A DNA stretch of 64,000 nucleotides, from contig OZ038526.1 of NCBI GenBank assembly GCA_964036665.1, positions 23,374,001 through 23,438,000 of the forward strand, written 5' to 3'. Shown piece by piece: positions 22,728-33,565 of this stretch. Origin of the DNA: Gordius sp. MW1. Taxonomy: Eukaryota; Nematomorpha; Gordioida; Gordea; Gordiidae. Below the pieces are notes generated by a model. It was given only the letters and a program-made list of their open reading frames with translations. It did no database searches and was not told where the DNA came from. Both the position numbers and the translations under genes were made by a program. Position 1 is the first letter of the stretch. Each line of letters opens with the position of its first letter.

Positions 22728-23351
22728 AACCCTTGCCGTTCAGTTTAGCCTCTGTGGCCTCCTTCATCACTGTCACAGTACTCATTTGAAAGATCTGATT
22801 TCAACCCTATCCAAACCTATCTTCTAAATCAAGAGAACTGTTGATCATAATTAAAATCTCAGCAGACTTAAACAGAACAAAAACTTAAACCTCAGAAATA
22901 AATAGAATACAAACTAAAATGGGGCTACCAGGGCAAGGATAACCTAGGGTGGGGTGGGATAAGAGCATGTTTTGTCATTTGTCTCATGGATAACACAAAA
23001 AGAATAAATGAATTTTTAATTTATAAATTTACTAAGCCTTTTTATAATATGATATATTGCCTTTAACAGATTTAGAGACTAATCGGCTTCTTAATTATGC
23101 CAGTAGGCCTATTTTCTAGATCATAGGTCCGGTTTGGGCCTCAAACTCCTCGTGCAAATTGAGGCCTAAGCATCAATTCAGCAAAAACATTCAATTTTTT
23201 CTGGCTATGCCCATGTATTAATACAATAAATGTTTTGAAGTCAGTTAGATATTTTACAAAGAAACATTAAATAACAAAAAACAACTTATTTGCATTTTAT
23301 CGATTATTATATTAGATACAGTTAAAATCTTATAAAGATGTGAAAAAATAT
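22728..23351. other. Spacer between the hypothetical ORF and ISCA2
   Basis: A short minus-strand frame MSTVTVMKEATEAKLNGKG at about 22790-22730 has coding-like composition but no supporting context. Otherwise nothing recognised. Confidence 0.3.
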
Positions 23352-24140
23352 TCATTCCTTTATTGCAAAAGAAGCTCCACAAGAACAACCCACAGATGCT
23401 TTAGGATTTTGTATGATCCTAAAAGCACATCTTATTAGTTCATCTTGATAATCTAAAGTGGAATCAGCTATGTATGGAAGAGAAGATGTGTCAATAATAA
23501 CCTTCACACCATCTGTTTCCACAATACTATGAAAACATAATATAAATTATATAGAGTAAAATAATTTATAACAAATGCATATAAGATGAATTGTCTATAA
23601 TAAATCATTTAATAGTAAAGTAATACAATTAATGAAGCCATGCAAGTTTATGAAATAATAAAAAAATTAAGGGATTTGACTAAAAGGCAACATTTGTTGC
23701 TTTAGTCTACAAATTTAATGTCAAAATATGAGGTTTAAAAATATATCATTACATATACACCTAATTTTAATATGATGTAACTAAAATGTAAAAGCAAACT
23801 ATTAGAAACAAAAGCAGAATATCAGCATAAATTTACAAAAATTATACAAATACAATCTTAACTACATGTCATCGGAATTAATAGTAGCGTCGAGCTCAAA
23901 TTTGTATTGAAATCCTGAACAGCCACCACTATCTACACTGATTCTCAACATACCATTTGAAGTACCTAATTCTTTTAATCTCTTTTACAAATTAAATAAG
24001 TACAAATTAATTACTTCAATGGCATTAGAATTAATTATAATACTTTTTTGTTTTACTGCAGAAAATAATTTCCCGTATTCAGGTTCTTTATAATTTATGA
24101 AAACTTGTAATAATCTCCGATAAATAAGGTTTTTTTGCAT
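23352..24140 (-). CDS. ISCA2: Iron-sulfur cluster assembly 2 homologue (ISCA2), three exons
   Basis: Mitochondrial A-type Fe-S carrier acting late in [4Fe-4S] assembly with ISCA1 and IBA57. Exons 24015-24140, 23866-23981 and 23352-23526 join to 417 nt, 138 residues plus stop. The three conserved cysteines are present: [15 protein letters not shown] in exon 2 and [11 protein letters not shown] near the C-terminus. Other family blocks are [13 protein letters not shown] and LDYQDELIR. The N-terminus [14 protein letters not shown] is basic and suits mitochondrial import. Length is close to the usual 150. Intron 1 is only 33 nt (23982-24014) and contains an in-frame stop. Removing it places IE directly before RLKEL, as in the family. 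Intron 2 is 339 nt. No damage is seen; the gene looks functional. Confidence 0.93.
23982..24014 (-). other. 33-nt intron of ISCA2
   Basis: GTAATT donor and TAAAAG acceptor, 33 nt, between codons. Retention would add an in-frame TAA. The flanking protein aligns with the family without a gap only if it is spliced. Confidence 0.85.
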
Positions 24141-24256
24141 AATGGACAAAAGTACCAAATAAAAAATAGCGATGAACGCTCATGTTTCCCTTTAATTTTG
24201 TAAGGATGTCAGAAGAGCAAATATATATATATATAGATAAAGATATAGTTTTCAAG

Positions 24257-24490
24257 GGAACCAGTCAAAGGAGCTCATCAGAACTCATCAGAAAAGGAGC
24301 ACACTGCTCAGGATGAATTTAACAAATTGTCTTAGCACAAAATATTTTATATTAACATGTCCTAGTGATATCATAACAAGTAAATATATGGGTTAGGGTA
24401 TATTAGGGCCAGGGTGGTTAGGGTTTGGGTTATAATAACAAAGTGTGCTCCTTTCCTGATGAGCTCTGATGTGCTCCTTTGACCCCCACT
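24257..24490. mobile_element. MITE with 9-bp target duplication and telomere-like core
   Basis: Terminal repeats share GTCAAAGGAGC and CATCAGA blocks over about 45 bp. Flanks are AGTTTTCAA at 24248-24256 and 24491-24499. A 9-bp duplication suggests the Mutator superfamily. The middle (24390-24432) has degenerate GGGTTA repeats. It lies about 117 bp upstream of the ISCA2 start. Confidence 0.8.
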
Positions 24491-24982
24491 AGTTTTCAAT
24501 CAAGCTTTTTCTCCCGTTATTTTTTTATCGAATTCGCTTGTTCGTTCTCTACTCCTTAGATCTTGACGCTCTGCCCCTCCCCCTAGAAGAATCATTTATT
24601 AAACTTCCTCCTTCCTTATTTTAAGTGCCTGAATATATAGAACGATTCCCTCTGACCCTGCGTTCGTGATCACGCGCGAAGCGAAAAAAAGCGAAGCGAA
24701 TTTTGTTTGGCAAAATTGTTTAAGCGATTCGCAGGCGATCGTTGTTCATGATGCGTGCGATTTAATTCGCTTATAACATGGTTTCACACCTAACGTTAAA
24801 ATACTTATATTTATATAATGCTGAAAAAAAGAAATGAAAATAAGATCAATGTAAATATGGTGAAAGAAAGTGAATATTACCCTACCTTTTCTAAATTAGT
24901 GATCTATCATCTAATGAGATTTTTTAATTATCATAAGATAAGCAAGGTATTTATATGTTTTCATTTAGTTTATGCTAGGTAA

Positions 24983-25415
24983 AGATTTATAGTTGTTGAT
25001 GTTGGTAGTAGAGGCAGTAAATCAGATGGAGGTATATTTTCCAACTCAAATTTATTTAAACAATTGGAAAATACCTATTCCTCCCCCCAAGAAGTTGCCA
25101 AACTCAAATATTATAGTTCCCCATGTGTTTGTGGCAGATGATGCCTACCCATTAAAGACTTATATCATGAAGCCCTTTAAAGGTTTGGGCACCAATTCCA
25201 TCAGACACTTTAATTATAGGCTTTCTAGAGCTAGAAGGCTTGTTGAGTGTGCATTTGGTATACTCTCCTCCAAATGGAGGATTTTAGGGAGATCAATGGA
25301 TACAAAAACATTTACAATCGATTTAATAATAAAAACATGTGTGATTTTACATAACTTAATTATTGATAAAGAAAATCCTTATATAACCCGTGATCTATCA
25401 AAGGATCTAAAATAA
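24983..25415 (+). pseudogene. Harbinger DDE transposase, frameshifted
   Basis: First frame (24983 to about 25070) reads RFIVVDVGSRGSKSDGGIFS, with the first catalytic Asp. A one-base shift leads to LPNSNIIVPHVFVADDAYPL (second Asp) and RRLVECAFGILSSKWRIL (catalytic Glu). These match the HARBI1 nuclease fold in order. The N-terminal third is missing. Confidence 0.8.
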
Positions 25416-25782
25416 AAAGATCAAGGATTCTTTCATCCACAATCTTTGAAAAATTCCACTCAAGAAGCTAAACATATTCGCCAATTATTTTGTAATTTTT
25501 TTGATAATAATATTTTAGAATGGAAAAAATTTTAATTCATTTTGTAACTGCCTTAGATTTTTATATATAATATATATTCGATTTGCTGTATCTAAATCTT
25601 TTACATATATTTATTTTATTGGTTGTACATATATATGATACAAATATAATAAAATTTTTATTCATCATCAGATATAAAGGTTAAGCATTCCAATATTATT
25701 TTTTTAGATAATTTTTCTCTACCCTTGTCAGATCTTTTGTTCAGTGTTTCTTCAACTACAGCTTTGCTTTTTGACTTCAAGG

Positions 25783-26115
25783 TCAAAAAGCTTCTCCAAA
25801 AAGTTGTTCTGCACTTTTCTTTCTTTTCAATAATTGGAGTTCAGAATACATGCTATCTAGGTTAAATGATACATCTTCTCCAAACATTATTGAGTCATCT
25901 AGACTAGACCATTGACTCCTAGGTTCTAAGGTAGGTCTTAAAAAGTCCCTTTCAGTAAAATAAGACCAATAAGATGTGGTCAAACTACTTCCACTTTTAA
26001 GATTTTTTGCCTTATTCAATATATGTGTCTCTAAGATTCTTCCATCTTACTTTTATATCTTCACTTAAACTAATTAACATTTTAAAGTTATATTATTACT
26101 TAAGACCAAATATTT
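25783..26115 (-). pseudogene. MADF-domain protein of the Harbinger element, frameshifted
   Basis: Reads IKVRWKNLRDTYIE, a frameshift, then NLKSGSSLTTSYWSYFTERD and FLRPTLEPR. This is the middle of a MADF/Myb-like domain; Harbinger elements usually encode such a partner that directs the transposase to its ends. Confidence 0.7.
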
Positions 26116-26682
26116 TTGGGCTAGTTTCTCAAGTTCTTCATTCTTTTTTTTAATATCCTTATATTCATCATAGAATTTATCATAATCATTGATCAGATCA
26201 TAATTATGCAATTTCAATTTTTTCACCATCGCGCGAAAAATACAAAATGAGTTGTATCTTATTTTGTGCGCTTTTTGCCGCGTGCGAAAATAATCGTCTG
26301 CGCTTTCACTATGAACGCCTTCTATTTAATTAATCCATTTGTTATTTTCGTGCGAATTAATTTACAATTCGCGCATCATCACGAACGCGGGGTGAGTCCT
26401 CGATACACTATTATGGGTAAACAAAAAAGAAATTAATGGGTTAGACATAAAAGATTTTGGTTGATAATTCTCTCATTCATCCTAACATATTTTTGACAAA
26501 TAAATTGATTTATGGTTCAGAATCCCGAAAACGCAGAATCCCGAATTTCGAAACTACGTTTTTCCGGCAATTGAAAATTTGGAAAACTCTTTAACTATTG
26601 CAAATCAAGATAACAAAGAGAATATAAGGAAGCTTTATTATGCAAGTATACATATATTGTTATAGGTTTAAAAAAATCGAGT

Positions 26683-26885
26683 GGGGGGTCAAAGGAGCAC
26701 ATCAGAGCTCATCAGGGAAGGAGCTCACTTTGTTACTATAACCCTAACCCTTACCCTAGCCCTAACACTTACCCCAACCCATATATTTACTTGTTATGAT
26801 TTCACTAGGACATGTTAATATAAAATATTTTGTGCTAAGACAATATGTTAAATTCATCCTGAGCAATCATGACGAGTTCGCGAAT
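26683..26885. mobile_element. Truncated copy of the 24257-type MITE
   Basis: AGTGGGGGGTCAAAGGAGC end, CATCAGA blocks, degenerate CCCTAA repeats (26742-26790), then loss of the other terminal repeat after GCAATCATGACGAG. Confidence 0.65.
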
Positions 26886-26924
26886 CTGGTGCACATTGTC
26901 CGAAGTGCATTATGTAATAAACAT

Positions 26925-27600
26925 CCCAAAGTAGACACGAAAACTAAAATTTATAAAATTGTGAAATTATGATATGTAATTAAACTACTTAATAAAAAGA
27001 TGCTTTAATTGTTAATTAAAACAAAATAAATTATATCCAAATGTATAATACTATTTTATAAATAAATACATATTAACAAATAAATCACTAACTCTAATAT
27101 CTAACATGTGGGTGTTAAATTAGAATAAAATGTATGTAGTTATAAAAGTATTAAAATGCATAAGCTACTATTTTGTATACGATTATATAATAAATTATAA
27201 GGCTTTCATATAACCAAACTGCATAAGTAATCGTGATATGATAAAAAAAATACATTAAAGCATGTCTTTTAATTAAGCATGCGTGTTTATATATATTATT
27301 AATAGCCTATTTAAAATATATAATAAAGGAGGTTATACAACTAGAAATATATTAAAATGCATAAGCTATTATGTTACAACCGATTGATTAATGAACTACT
27401 CGTGTATATATAATATAGCTAATTAGAAATTTATATAAAGAGAGGTTAAACTGATCGCTTTAGATTTAGATAACTAAAGCTAGAAATAAATTGAAATGCA
27501 TAAGCTATTATGTTATAACCGGCTGCCTAATGAAAGTTTCGTGTATGTATAATATAGCTTATTAGAAATAAAGAAAGGTTAGGCATTTAATTGCTTTAGA
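26925..27600 (+). repeat. MULE-arm-like sequence and three tandem repeats
   Basis: 26928-27010 resembles the outer end of the large inverted repeat (GACACGAAAACTAAAA versus GACACAAAAACTAAAA at 41841). From about 27145, three copies of a 140-190-bp unit with AAAATGCATAAGCTA follow. No coding content. Confidence 0.5.
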
Positions 27601-27603
27601 TTA

Positions 27604-28150
27604 GTGATGCGGAAAAACCGAGAAAAATCTCGGCTTGAAAAACTGACCCGAGATCAGGACGAGATTTTTGATGCCAAGAGGAGACGATACGAGATATTTT
27701 CGGCGAGATCTCGACTTTTATTGATCGTTAGATTTTAGTAAATTATCGCGTATTTTTATTTTCATGATTTACTTTTGAGGTATTAAGTGTTAATTAATAT
27801 GTATGAAATATATTTGGTATTAAAAAAATTCATCGATGTAGTAAATGTTATATATTTTTGCAACTAATTTTAAAATTTGGAAATCATTTACCTAAGTATG
27901 GTTGACCCTTAGGGTATGTGAATAATTTTATAATATATTTATCGCATATTATCCATAGCATTATTAAATATTATAATATTTTAGGTTTAGAATGAATTCT
28001 GATGGAATAGTAAATAGTAGTGATGCGGAAAAACCGAGAAAAATCTCGGTCTCATCTAGAGAATTTGAAAAATTGAGTCGAGATCGAGACGAGAATTTTA
28101 ACCTCGAGACGAGACGAGATTTTATCAGCGAGATCTCGTCTTAATTTTTG
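27604..28150 (+). repeat. CTCG-rich repeat, one and a third tandem copies
   Basis: Full copy 27604-28018, then a second copy starts at once at 28019. Both start GTGATGCGGAAAAACCGAG. The motif ACCGAGAAAAATCTCGGT forms a 7-bp stem with an A4 loop in the second copy. Confidence 0.7.
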
Positions 28151-28159
28151 TTTTTAATT

Positions 28160-28560
28160 ATTGAGTCAATTTAGCAAATTATAAATAATAATAATAGTTT
28201 AAAAGTTTACTCTCGCATTTTTGTCATTATTTTAACGTTATTTTATATAAGATTTCAATAAATTCATTAGGTTAAAATATGAGATATTATTAAACTTTAT
28301 CCTTTTGTTGAGTCTTAGCTAGGAAATAAAATTTATTAATTAGCAACTTTATACCTTTGAGTCACCTAGTATATAAGTTATATTAATGCTATCTACTTTA
28401 AGTTACTCATCTAACTTGTGTTTTGGGTTTTGAAATAAAAAATTAGTACCATTTTGACAATTGATATCTTATATAATAACTCATACCTCTTCATATATAG
28501 ATATGAAGAGTAATACAAAATCAGGCCCCCCCCCCTTTGAGACCGGATATACACTGGCGA
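28160..28560. other. AT-rich spacer
   Basis: Nothing recognised. Confidence 0.4.
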
Positions 28561-28601
28561 TGCAACTGTAAAATATTATATAGGTTTTAAAAATTATTTA
28601 C

Positions 28602-28676
28602 TTTCACCATCCTCTAGCATTTGGTTGGTGGCATCGACCAGGAGCAAGGCATCCTGTAGAGAAGAGTCCAGCTGGC
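28602..28676 (-). CDS. Candidate 75-nt symmetric host exon
   Basis: TTTTTCAG acceptor, GTAAAT donor, 75 nt, phase 1 to phase 1, about half GC in an AT-rich setting. It encodes QLDSSLQDALLLVDATNQML followed by EDGE. Phase matches the micro-exon gene at 31819-32736 upstream on the same strand, so it may be a further exon of it. Not recognised. Confidence 0.5.
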
Positions 28677-28839
28677 CTGAAAAATTATAATAAATTTAAA
28701 TCTTATGTTAGATATTACTTTCTGCCCTAACATTGAGGCCTTGAGAATATATTGCTGGATTAGTTCTTGAATTGGAAATGAACAATTTAAAATTTCAGAC
28801 GGAAGAGTGGAAAAGATTTCAGTTGGGATTTGTCTAAAA

Positions 28840-29720
28840 TGCGGGAGAATAGGCGATGGCTACATCTACCATTTATTTTAGTAAGCGCAACCTTTTGAAA
28901 AATGCGTTTCTTATAATTACCATTTTCCGATCAACAAATGATTGGTATTAAGATGTCGTTGTTTACAATTAAATAGCGCAATTCAAGAGGCTGTCTTATT
29001 TTCTGTAAACTCATGTGAATACAAATTTAGGAAAAGCTAACCAAATATGCTTTTAAAATTGTTTGGAACAAATCAACTTATCAAAATGTTTGGATTTCTC
29101 ACACATATCAGATAATAGTTTTCTAGTTAATGGGGAGCAATTTAATATCACAGAAACCACATGCTCATGTGGCTTTCAAAGCAGCATATTGTTGCCTTGT
29201 TGTCACCTCTTTAAGGCAAGGAAATTTAACAACATTAAATACTTTGACACTAAATTATGCCCAGAGAGATGGGTAAAATCTGGGCCAATCAATGTGGATT
29301 CTGAAAATGAGGTTATCATTCAAATTGACAATGTGCCTACAACTGAAAAATCATTGTCCAAAAATACAAAAAATTCCAACCATAACTTCAGAATTAAATT
29401 CCATAGCATGTGAGATGGATGATAAGTTGTTTGATATGTATTTCATTAGTATTGAACATTTCAAAGCTAATATGTTAGAACTTAGAGTCCCTGACATTTT
29501 CAGAATGGCTGCAAGTATAAGATGTAGGCAATCACATAGTTACTAATAATTATGATGTTAGTGATTCTCAACAGCCTTTTCTAAAAGTAATTAAATTTAA
29601 ACTGTTGTAAACTATTTAGCTATTGAAAATAGATTTGAATCTATTAAATTTTTATTTTATTTTTTTTGATTAATAATAGTATCTTTTATTAAATGAAACT
29701 ATATACTACTATAAAAATTA
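28840..29720 (+). mobile_element. MULE-like transposon remnant with SWIM domain
   Basis: Shares 28846-28980 with 33620-33690 and with 57600-57720 (inverted). The coding part (29063-29413) has a SWIM zinc finger. The end (29660-29715) reappears inverted at 33696-33740. Confidence 0.55.
29063..29413 (+). pseudogene. SWIM zinc-finger region of a MULE-type transposase
   Basis: FNITETTCSCGFQSSILLPC followed by CHLFKARKF gives the C-x-C...C-x-H pattern of SWIM, then DTKLCPERWVKS, as in ZSWIM3-like, MULE-derived proteins. Only the C-terminal part survives. Confidence 0.6.
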
Positions 29721-31745
29721 TATGCTAGGTAAACATTCAAAAATTGCGATCGCGTTGAAATGACAAATTATAATTCCGATTTTCTGTTTTAAAAAAAAAG
29801 TTTCCCTTTGGTCAAGGGTATTGGCAGCTATACGGCGCCCCAATTCTTTCAGGAGGGCTTGGGTTTTGGGACCTATTGTTGTAAGGGTAGTGGTCACTAT
29901 AGGGCAGAAAAGGAGTGAGGAATTATGTTCTGCGTATTTAGCTGACTTTATTCTTTCAGAATCGACAAGGGGGTCTTTGTTTTGGTTTGAGGGTGCAAAG
30001 GCATCCGGACAAGTGTAGTCCCATGCTAGGCATAGCCCTTTTGCCCAAGGGATGTGGGTCTGTCCATCGGGTCTCTTCTTGTCGCTAAGGCAAAGACCAT
30101 TAGGCTCCAATTGGGAGGGAAAGCCAGCCTTATTGAATGTCTTCTTTAGAAAAGCATTAACAGATGTGTGACGTAAAAATCTGGCCTTATTAAATTTGCA
30201 ATGAAGGCCGTGATGACCTTTTGTACCTACAGATGAGCCACATAAGTTGCATTGATGGGGGGCAACTATATCACAACCTAGGCGGAGCCCTGTTGCGATC
30301 CTGAACTCGTTGTTGGAGAGTTGAAGGTCATGGGTCCGACTTGGGATGGCCTCCAACCACTAGTGGCCGGACCTTGATGCAAAACTTCTTAAAGCTGGTA
30401 ACTCCTACAACGAAGCGCCCGATATAAGAGTTTTAAGGGCATGGTCGTAGAGAGGAGTGTTCCAACTTTTTTGAGAGTTTATGGTAGGGAATGGAGTGTT
30501 AGGGTCGGACAAAGAGCTCCACATGTCGAGAGCGATTTGGGTAAAGGGATCTGGTTGATCGATTATTTTGTCGATGATTGGTTTGGCTGAAAGTCGACTC
30601 GAGATGAAGGCCGACAAAGCTACTAGAGGGGGTGATCTCAGACCCAAACCACCATATTTTGTGGGGAGACACGCTTGTTTCCATTGGGACCCTGTAAAAG
30701 AAAGGTTTGTGATTTCCTCGACTACACCTTTGAGTTTTTGTTCGAATATAGATAGAGCATTAGGATTTAAAAGTGAGGTGGATGACCTGAAGATATGATT
30801 TATCTTAGGTAAAGAATAGCAGTTTTTAATTAAAAAGAAAGCCTGGTGGGCTGGCAGGTAAGAAAGGAGAGGTTTGATTTCTACTAGTTTTTGTATTGTC
30901 TCTGTTAATGACTTGTTACAAGGGTGTGAGCCACCTACGGGAGATCCTAAGTGCGTTAGTTCGTTAGGGTGAATATGTTTGAAAGCGTCAAAGTATGGGT
31001 CTAGGCTTAAAGAGTCAGTATTGTTTTTGCAAACCTCGGTCTTGCTATGATTTAGATGGAGACCAATTTTTGAAGCCTCGACTTCTAGATAAGAGAGGGC
31101 TTCTTTGACGTCTTCGGCATTTCCGTTGATGGTACCATCGTCTAGGTACCACAAGTTGAATGATAGATTATATTTAGACGCTAGGTCTTCAGTCAGGGAT
31201 TTTATACCTAGGCAGAATAGTAGGGGGCCTAGCGGGTCTCCTTGTTGAATGCCGTCACTCGATGCAATTATTTTGGAATTAAAGTTGAGCATGGAAGTAG
31301 GAGCGTAGCATGCGTTAAGGAAAATGGAGTACTCGGGAAGAGATTTGTAAGCCTCGGTTAAGAAGTGTGACCTGTAGATCGTGTTAAATGCGTTTTTGAA
31401 GTTAATCTTAGCTAGGATCGAATGGTCGGGATGGGCTAGGGCTATGCGAACAGCGTGAGAGGCGATTTCACAACCACCCTTGGTTCCAAAACCTAGCTGG
31501 ATAGGAGCTAATTGATCTGCAATGTCGGATTTTACTCGTGCAATGATAAGTTTGCAGCATATGCGTCTAAAAATTGAACCCATGGCAATTGGACGAAGGC
31601 CACCATCAGGTTTGGTAAAAGATATTAAGGTGGCCCCAAAAAAATAGGGAGAGATCGCGTCAGGTACTAAGCCTTTAATAACCTGGTTAAGGAAGGTTGC
31701 TAAAGTGGATGTGAAGTGGCCAGACCTGTTTAGTTGAAGTTGTTG
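29718..31745 (-). mobile_element. RLE-type (R2-like) LINE, copy C, best preserved
   Basis: One frame covers RT to C-terminus with only two in-frame TAG codons (at about 30406 and 30361). RT blocks: KPDGGLRPIA (just upstream of the ORF ATG), QLGFGTKGGCE, INFKNAFN, DGIQQGDPLGPLLFCLG and the catalytic WYLDDGT (about 31140). The C-terminal part has CNLCGSSVGTKGHHGLHCKF (a CCHC-type knuckle) and LEPNGLCLSDKKRPDGQT with LAWDYTCPD, resembling the restriction-like endonuclease of R2-group elements. The copy is 5' truncated at 31745. Confidence 0.85.
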
Positions 31746-31818
31746 GAATCATTATTTTAAAAATGATATTAATAATGTTGATATTTTTTCTTATCCGCAT
31801 ATTGTAAATTATTTACAC

Positions 31819-32736
31819 GTTGAACATTATACAGAGCCTTGCAAAAATATATCAATTCAATTGTTGCTAGTACTAATCTTATTGCTTTTATTACATGTTT
31901 TATTGTTCATATTTTTATATAATTACTTATAGTATCTAAAAATTCATAACAATCAATTTCATTACTAACTTTAGTTTCTGGAGTATGAGATAAAGGTTTA
32001 AAACATTAGTAACTTAAAAAGAGTTAATGTAAATCCTGTTAGATCATTGACAAACTTTATAAAGCTAATAAGCTTAGAAAACTATTATTATTAAATATAT
32101 ATTTAGCTTATGTATACAGACTTAATTAGAACTATAATACAATTGATATAATAAACATATCTTTATTGGATGTAATAAATAACAGTAATCAAGCTTTAAG
32201 TGCAAATTTTCTCATAGGATAATTTCTTTCTTTTCTGATCTGTTTCTTAGATTTGATACTTAATTCATGTTTGGTCATGCATCTACGCATCATTATTGTT
32301 AGAATCTATTTACAATAAATTTAATAGTTAATAGTAACTAACAGTTAATGTCTATGATAATCAATCAAGTGACATTACTTGGTATTATATCATCCACTGA
32401 GTTTAATTGCACCTTGACATCTTAAAAAAATCTCAAAAAATTATAGACATATCTTACTTTCTTGATTTTCTATGGGTGTAGAGATATTTTCTATAACCAT
32501 AACACTTGTTGTTTTTCATTCAAAGCTAAATTTGTATTAAAAAACTTTTAAGTTTCTTACTTTTGAGATTTTGTTTTTGTATAGGATTTTGGGAATGTTC
32601 TGATGTTATCATAAAAATATTATATCTAAAGACAGCTCTTCCTAGGCATTTACATATACTGTAGGCCTGCACTTATAGTATACTTTACCCATCTTACCTG
32701 CTCTGATCTTGATATAGTCAAACTTTTTGAAAGTGA
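31819..32736 (-). CDS. Second micro-exon gene (5' end not found)
   Basis: Exons with AG/GT borders, all phase 1 and multiples of 3: 32698-32736 (39 nt, [12 protein letters not shown]), 32561-32641 (81, [20 protein letters not shown]...), 32458-32490 (33, [10 protein letters not shown]), 32379-32420 (42, [13 protein letters not shown]). The first donor is a perfect CAG/GTAAGA. Two continuations are possible: a short terminal exon 32283-32305 (SNNNDA, stop), or exons 31927-31977 (51, [16 protein letters not shown]) and 31819-31872 (54, [17 protein letters not shown]). Upstream exons are hidden by the MITE at 32753-33476 and further repeats. LINE copy C begins just beyond the last exon. The protein is not recognised. 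Confidence 0.6.
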
Positions 32737-32752
32737 CTATATCATTTTTTCG

Positions 32753-33476
32753 AGTGGGGGTCAAAGGAGCTCATCAGGAAAAAAAGGAGCACACTTTGCT
32801 AATTTAAAATAAATCAAGGCAAAACTATCAAACCTAATTCTAAGAAGAATTCGCACAAAGAAGGGTGTATTAATTTTAAAATAACCTAACCCAAATCAAG
32901 AAATCAGTCCCTCATTTTTTTTAAAAAATATATTATCTCATAAAATGTCAATATACATCATGCAATTATATCACATGTATATAAACAAAATGATACAATA
33001 AAATCTTTTCATACATGATTGACTTTTATTATAAGTAAGAAAAAACATCAGGATAAATAAAATATGTAATTTTATAAAAATCCATAGTTGGTATTTAAAA
33101 AATATAAGTGCTAAATTATACAATAAAATCTTTCCATACATAAATGACTTTAATTATAAGTATAATATCAGGATAAGATTTGCTAAAACAATATGTTAAA
33201 TTCTGATATACATGATGAGAAATGTTCCAATACAATCTTTATATATTCATATATTTACTTGTTATGATTTCACTAGGACATGTTAGTATAAAATATTTTG
33301 TGCTAAGACAATATGTTAAATTCTGATGAATAATATGAGATAAGTTCCAATAAATTCTCTAAAAATTTATGTATATATATATTACTTGTTACAAATTAAC
33401 CATATCAAAAAACCCTGAGTCTGAGCAATCATGACGAGTTTTGCTCCTTTTTCTGTGCTCCTTTGACCGGTTCCCC
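32753..33476. mobile_element. Long copy of the 24257-type MITE
   Basis: Ends AGTGGGGGTCAAAGGAGC and, inverted, GGGGAACCGGTCAAAGGAGC. Flanks CATTTTTTC at 32743-32751 and from 33476 agree over 9 bp. It lies about 17 bp upstream of the first exon of the second micro-exon gene. Confidence 0.65.
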
Positions 33477-33497
33477 ATTTTTTCTGTTAGATTTTTT

Positions 33498-33565
33498 GGG
33501 AACCGGTCAAAGGAGCCCAGAAATAGGAGCGAAACTCACTTCTGTGCAAATCGTAATATAGGCAA
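33498..33565 (+). repeat. Fragment of the same MITE family
   Basis: GGGAACCGGTCAAAGGAGC end followed by about 50 bp, with no partner end. Confidence 0.5.

Larger units (their letters stand above)
24656..26392. mobile_element. PIF/Harbinger transposon, decayed
   Basis: Inverted ends CCCTGCGTTCGTGATCACGC and CCCCGCGTTCGTGATGATGC, flanked by TGA (24653-24655 and 26393-26395), the 3-bp duplication size of this superfamily. It encodes the two expected proteins in opposite orientation: a DDE transposase and a MADF-type DNA-binding partner, both frameshifted. Confidence 0.85.

Noticed and set aside
24440..24475. CTGATGAG strings in the ends of the 24257-type MITE, like a hammerhead core
   Set aside because: No GAAA box with a stem follows at the right distance in any of the copies.
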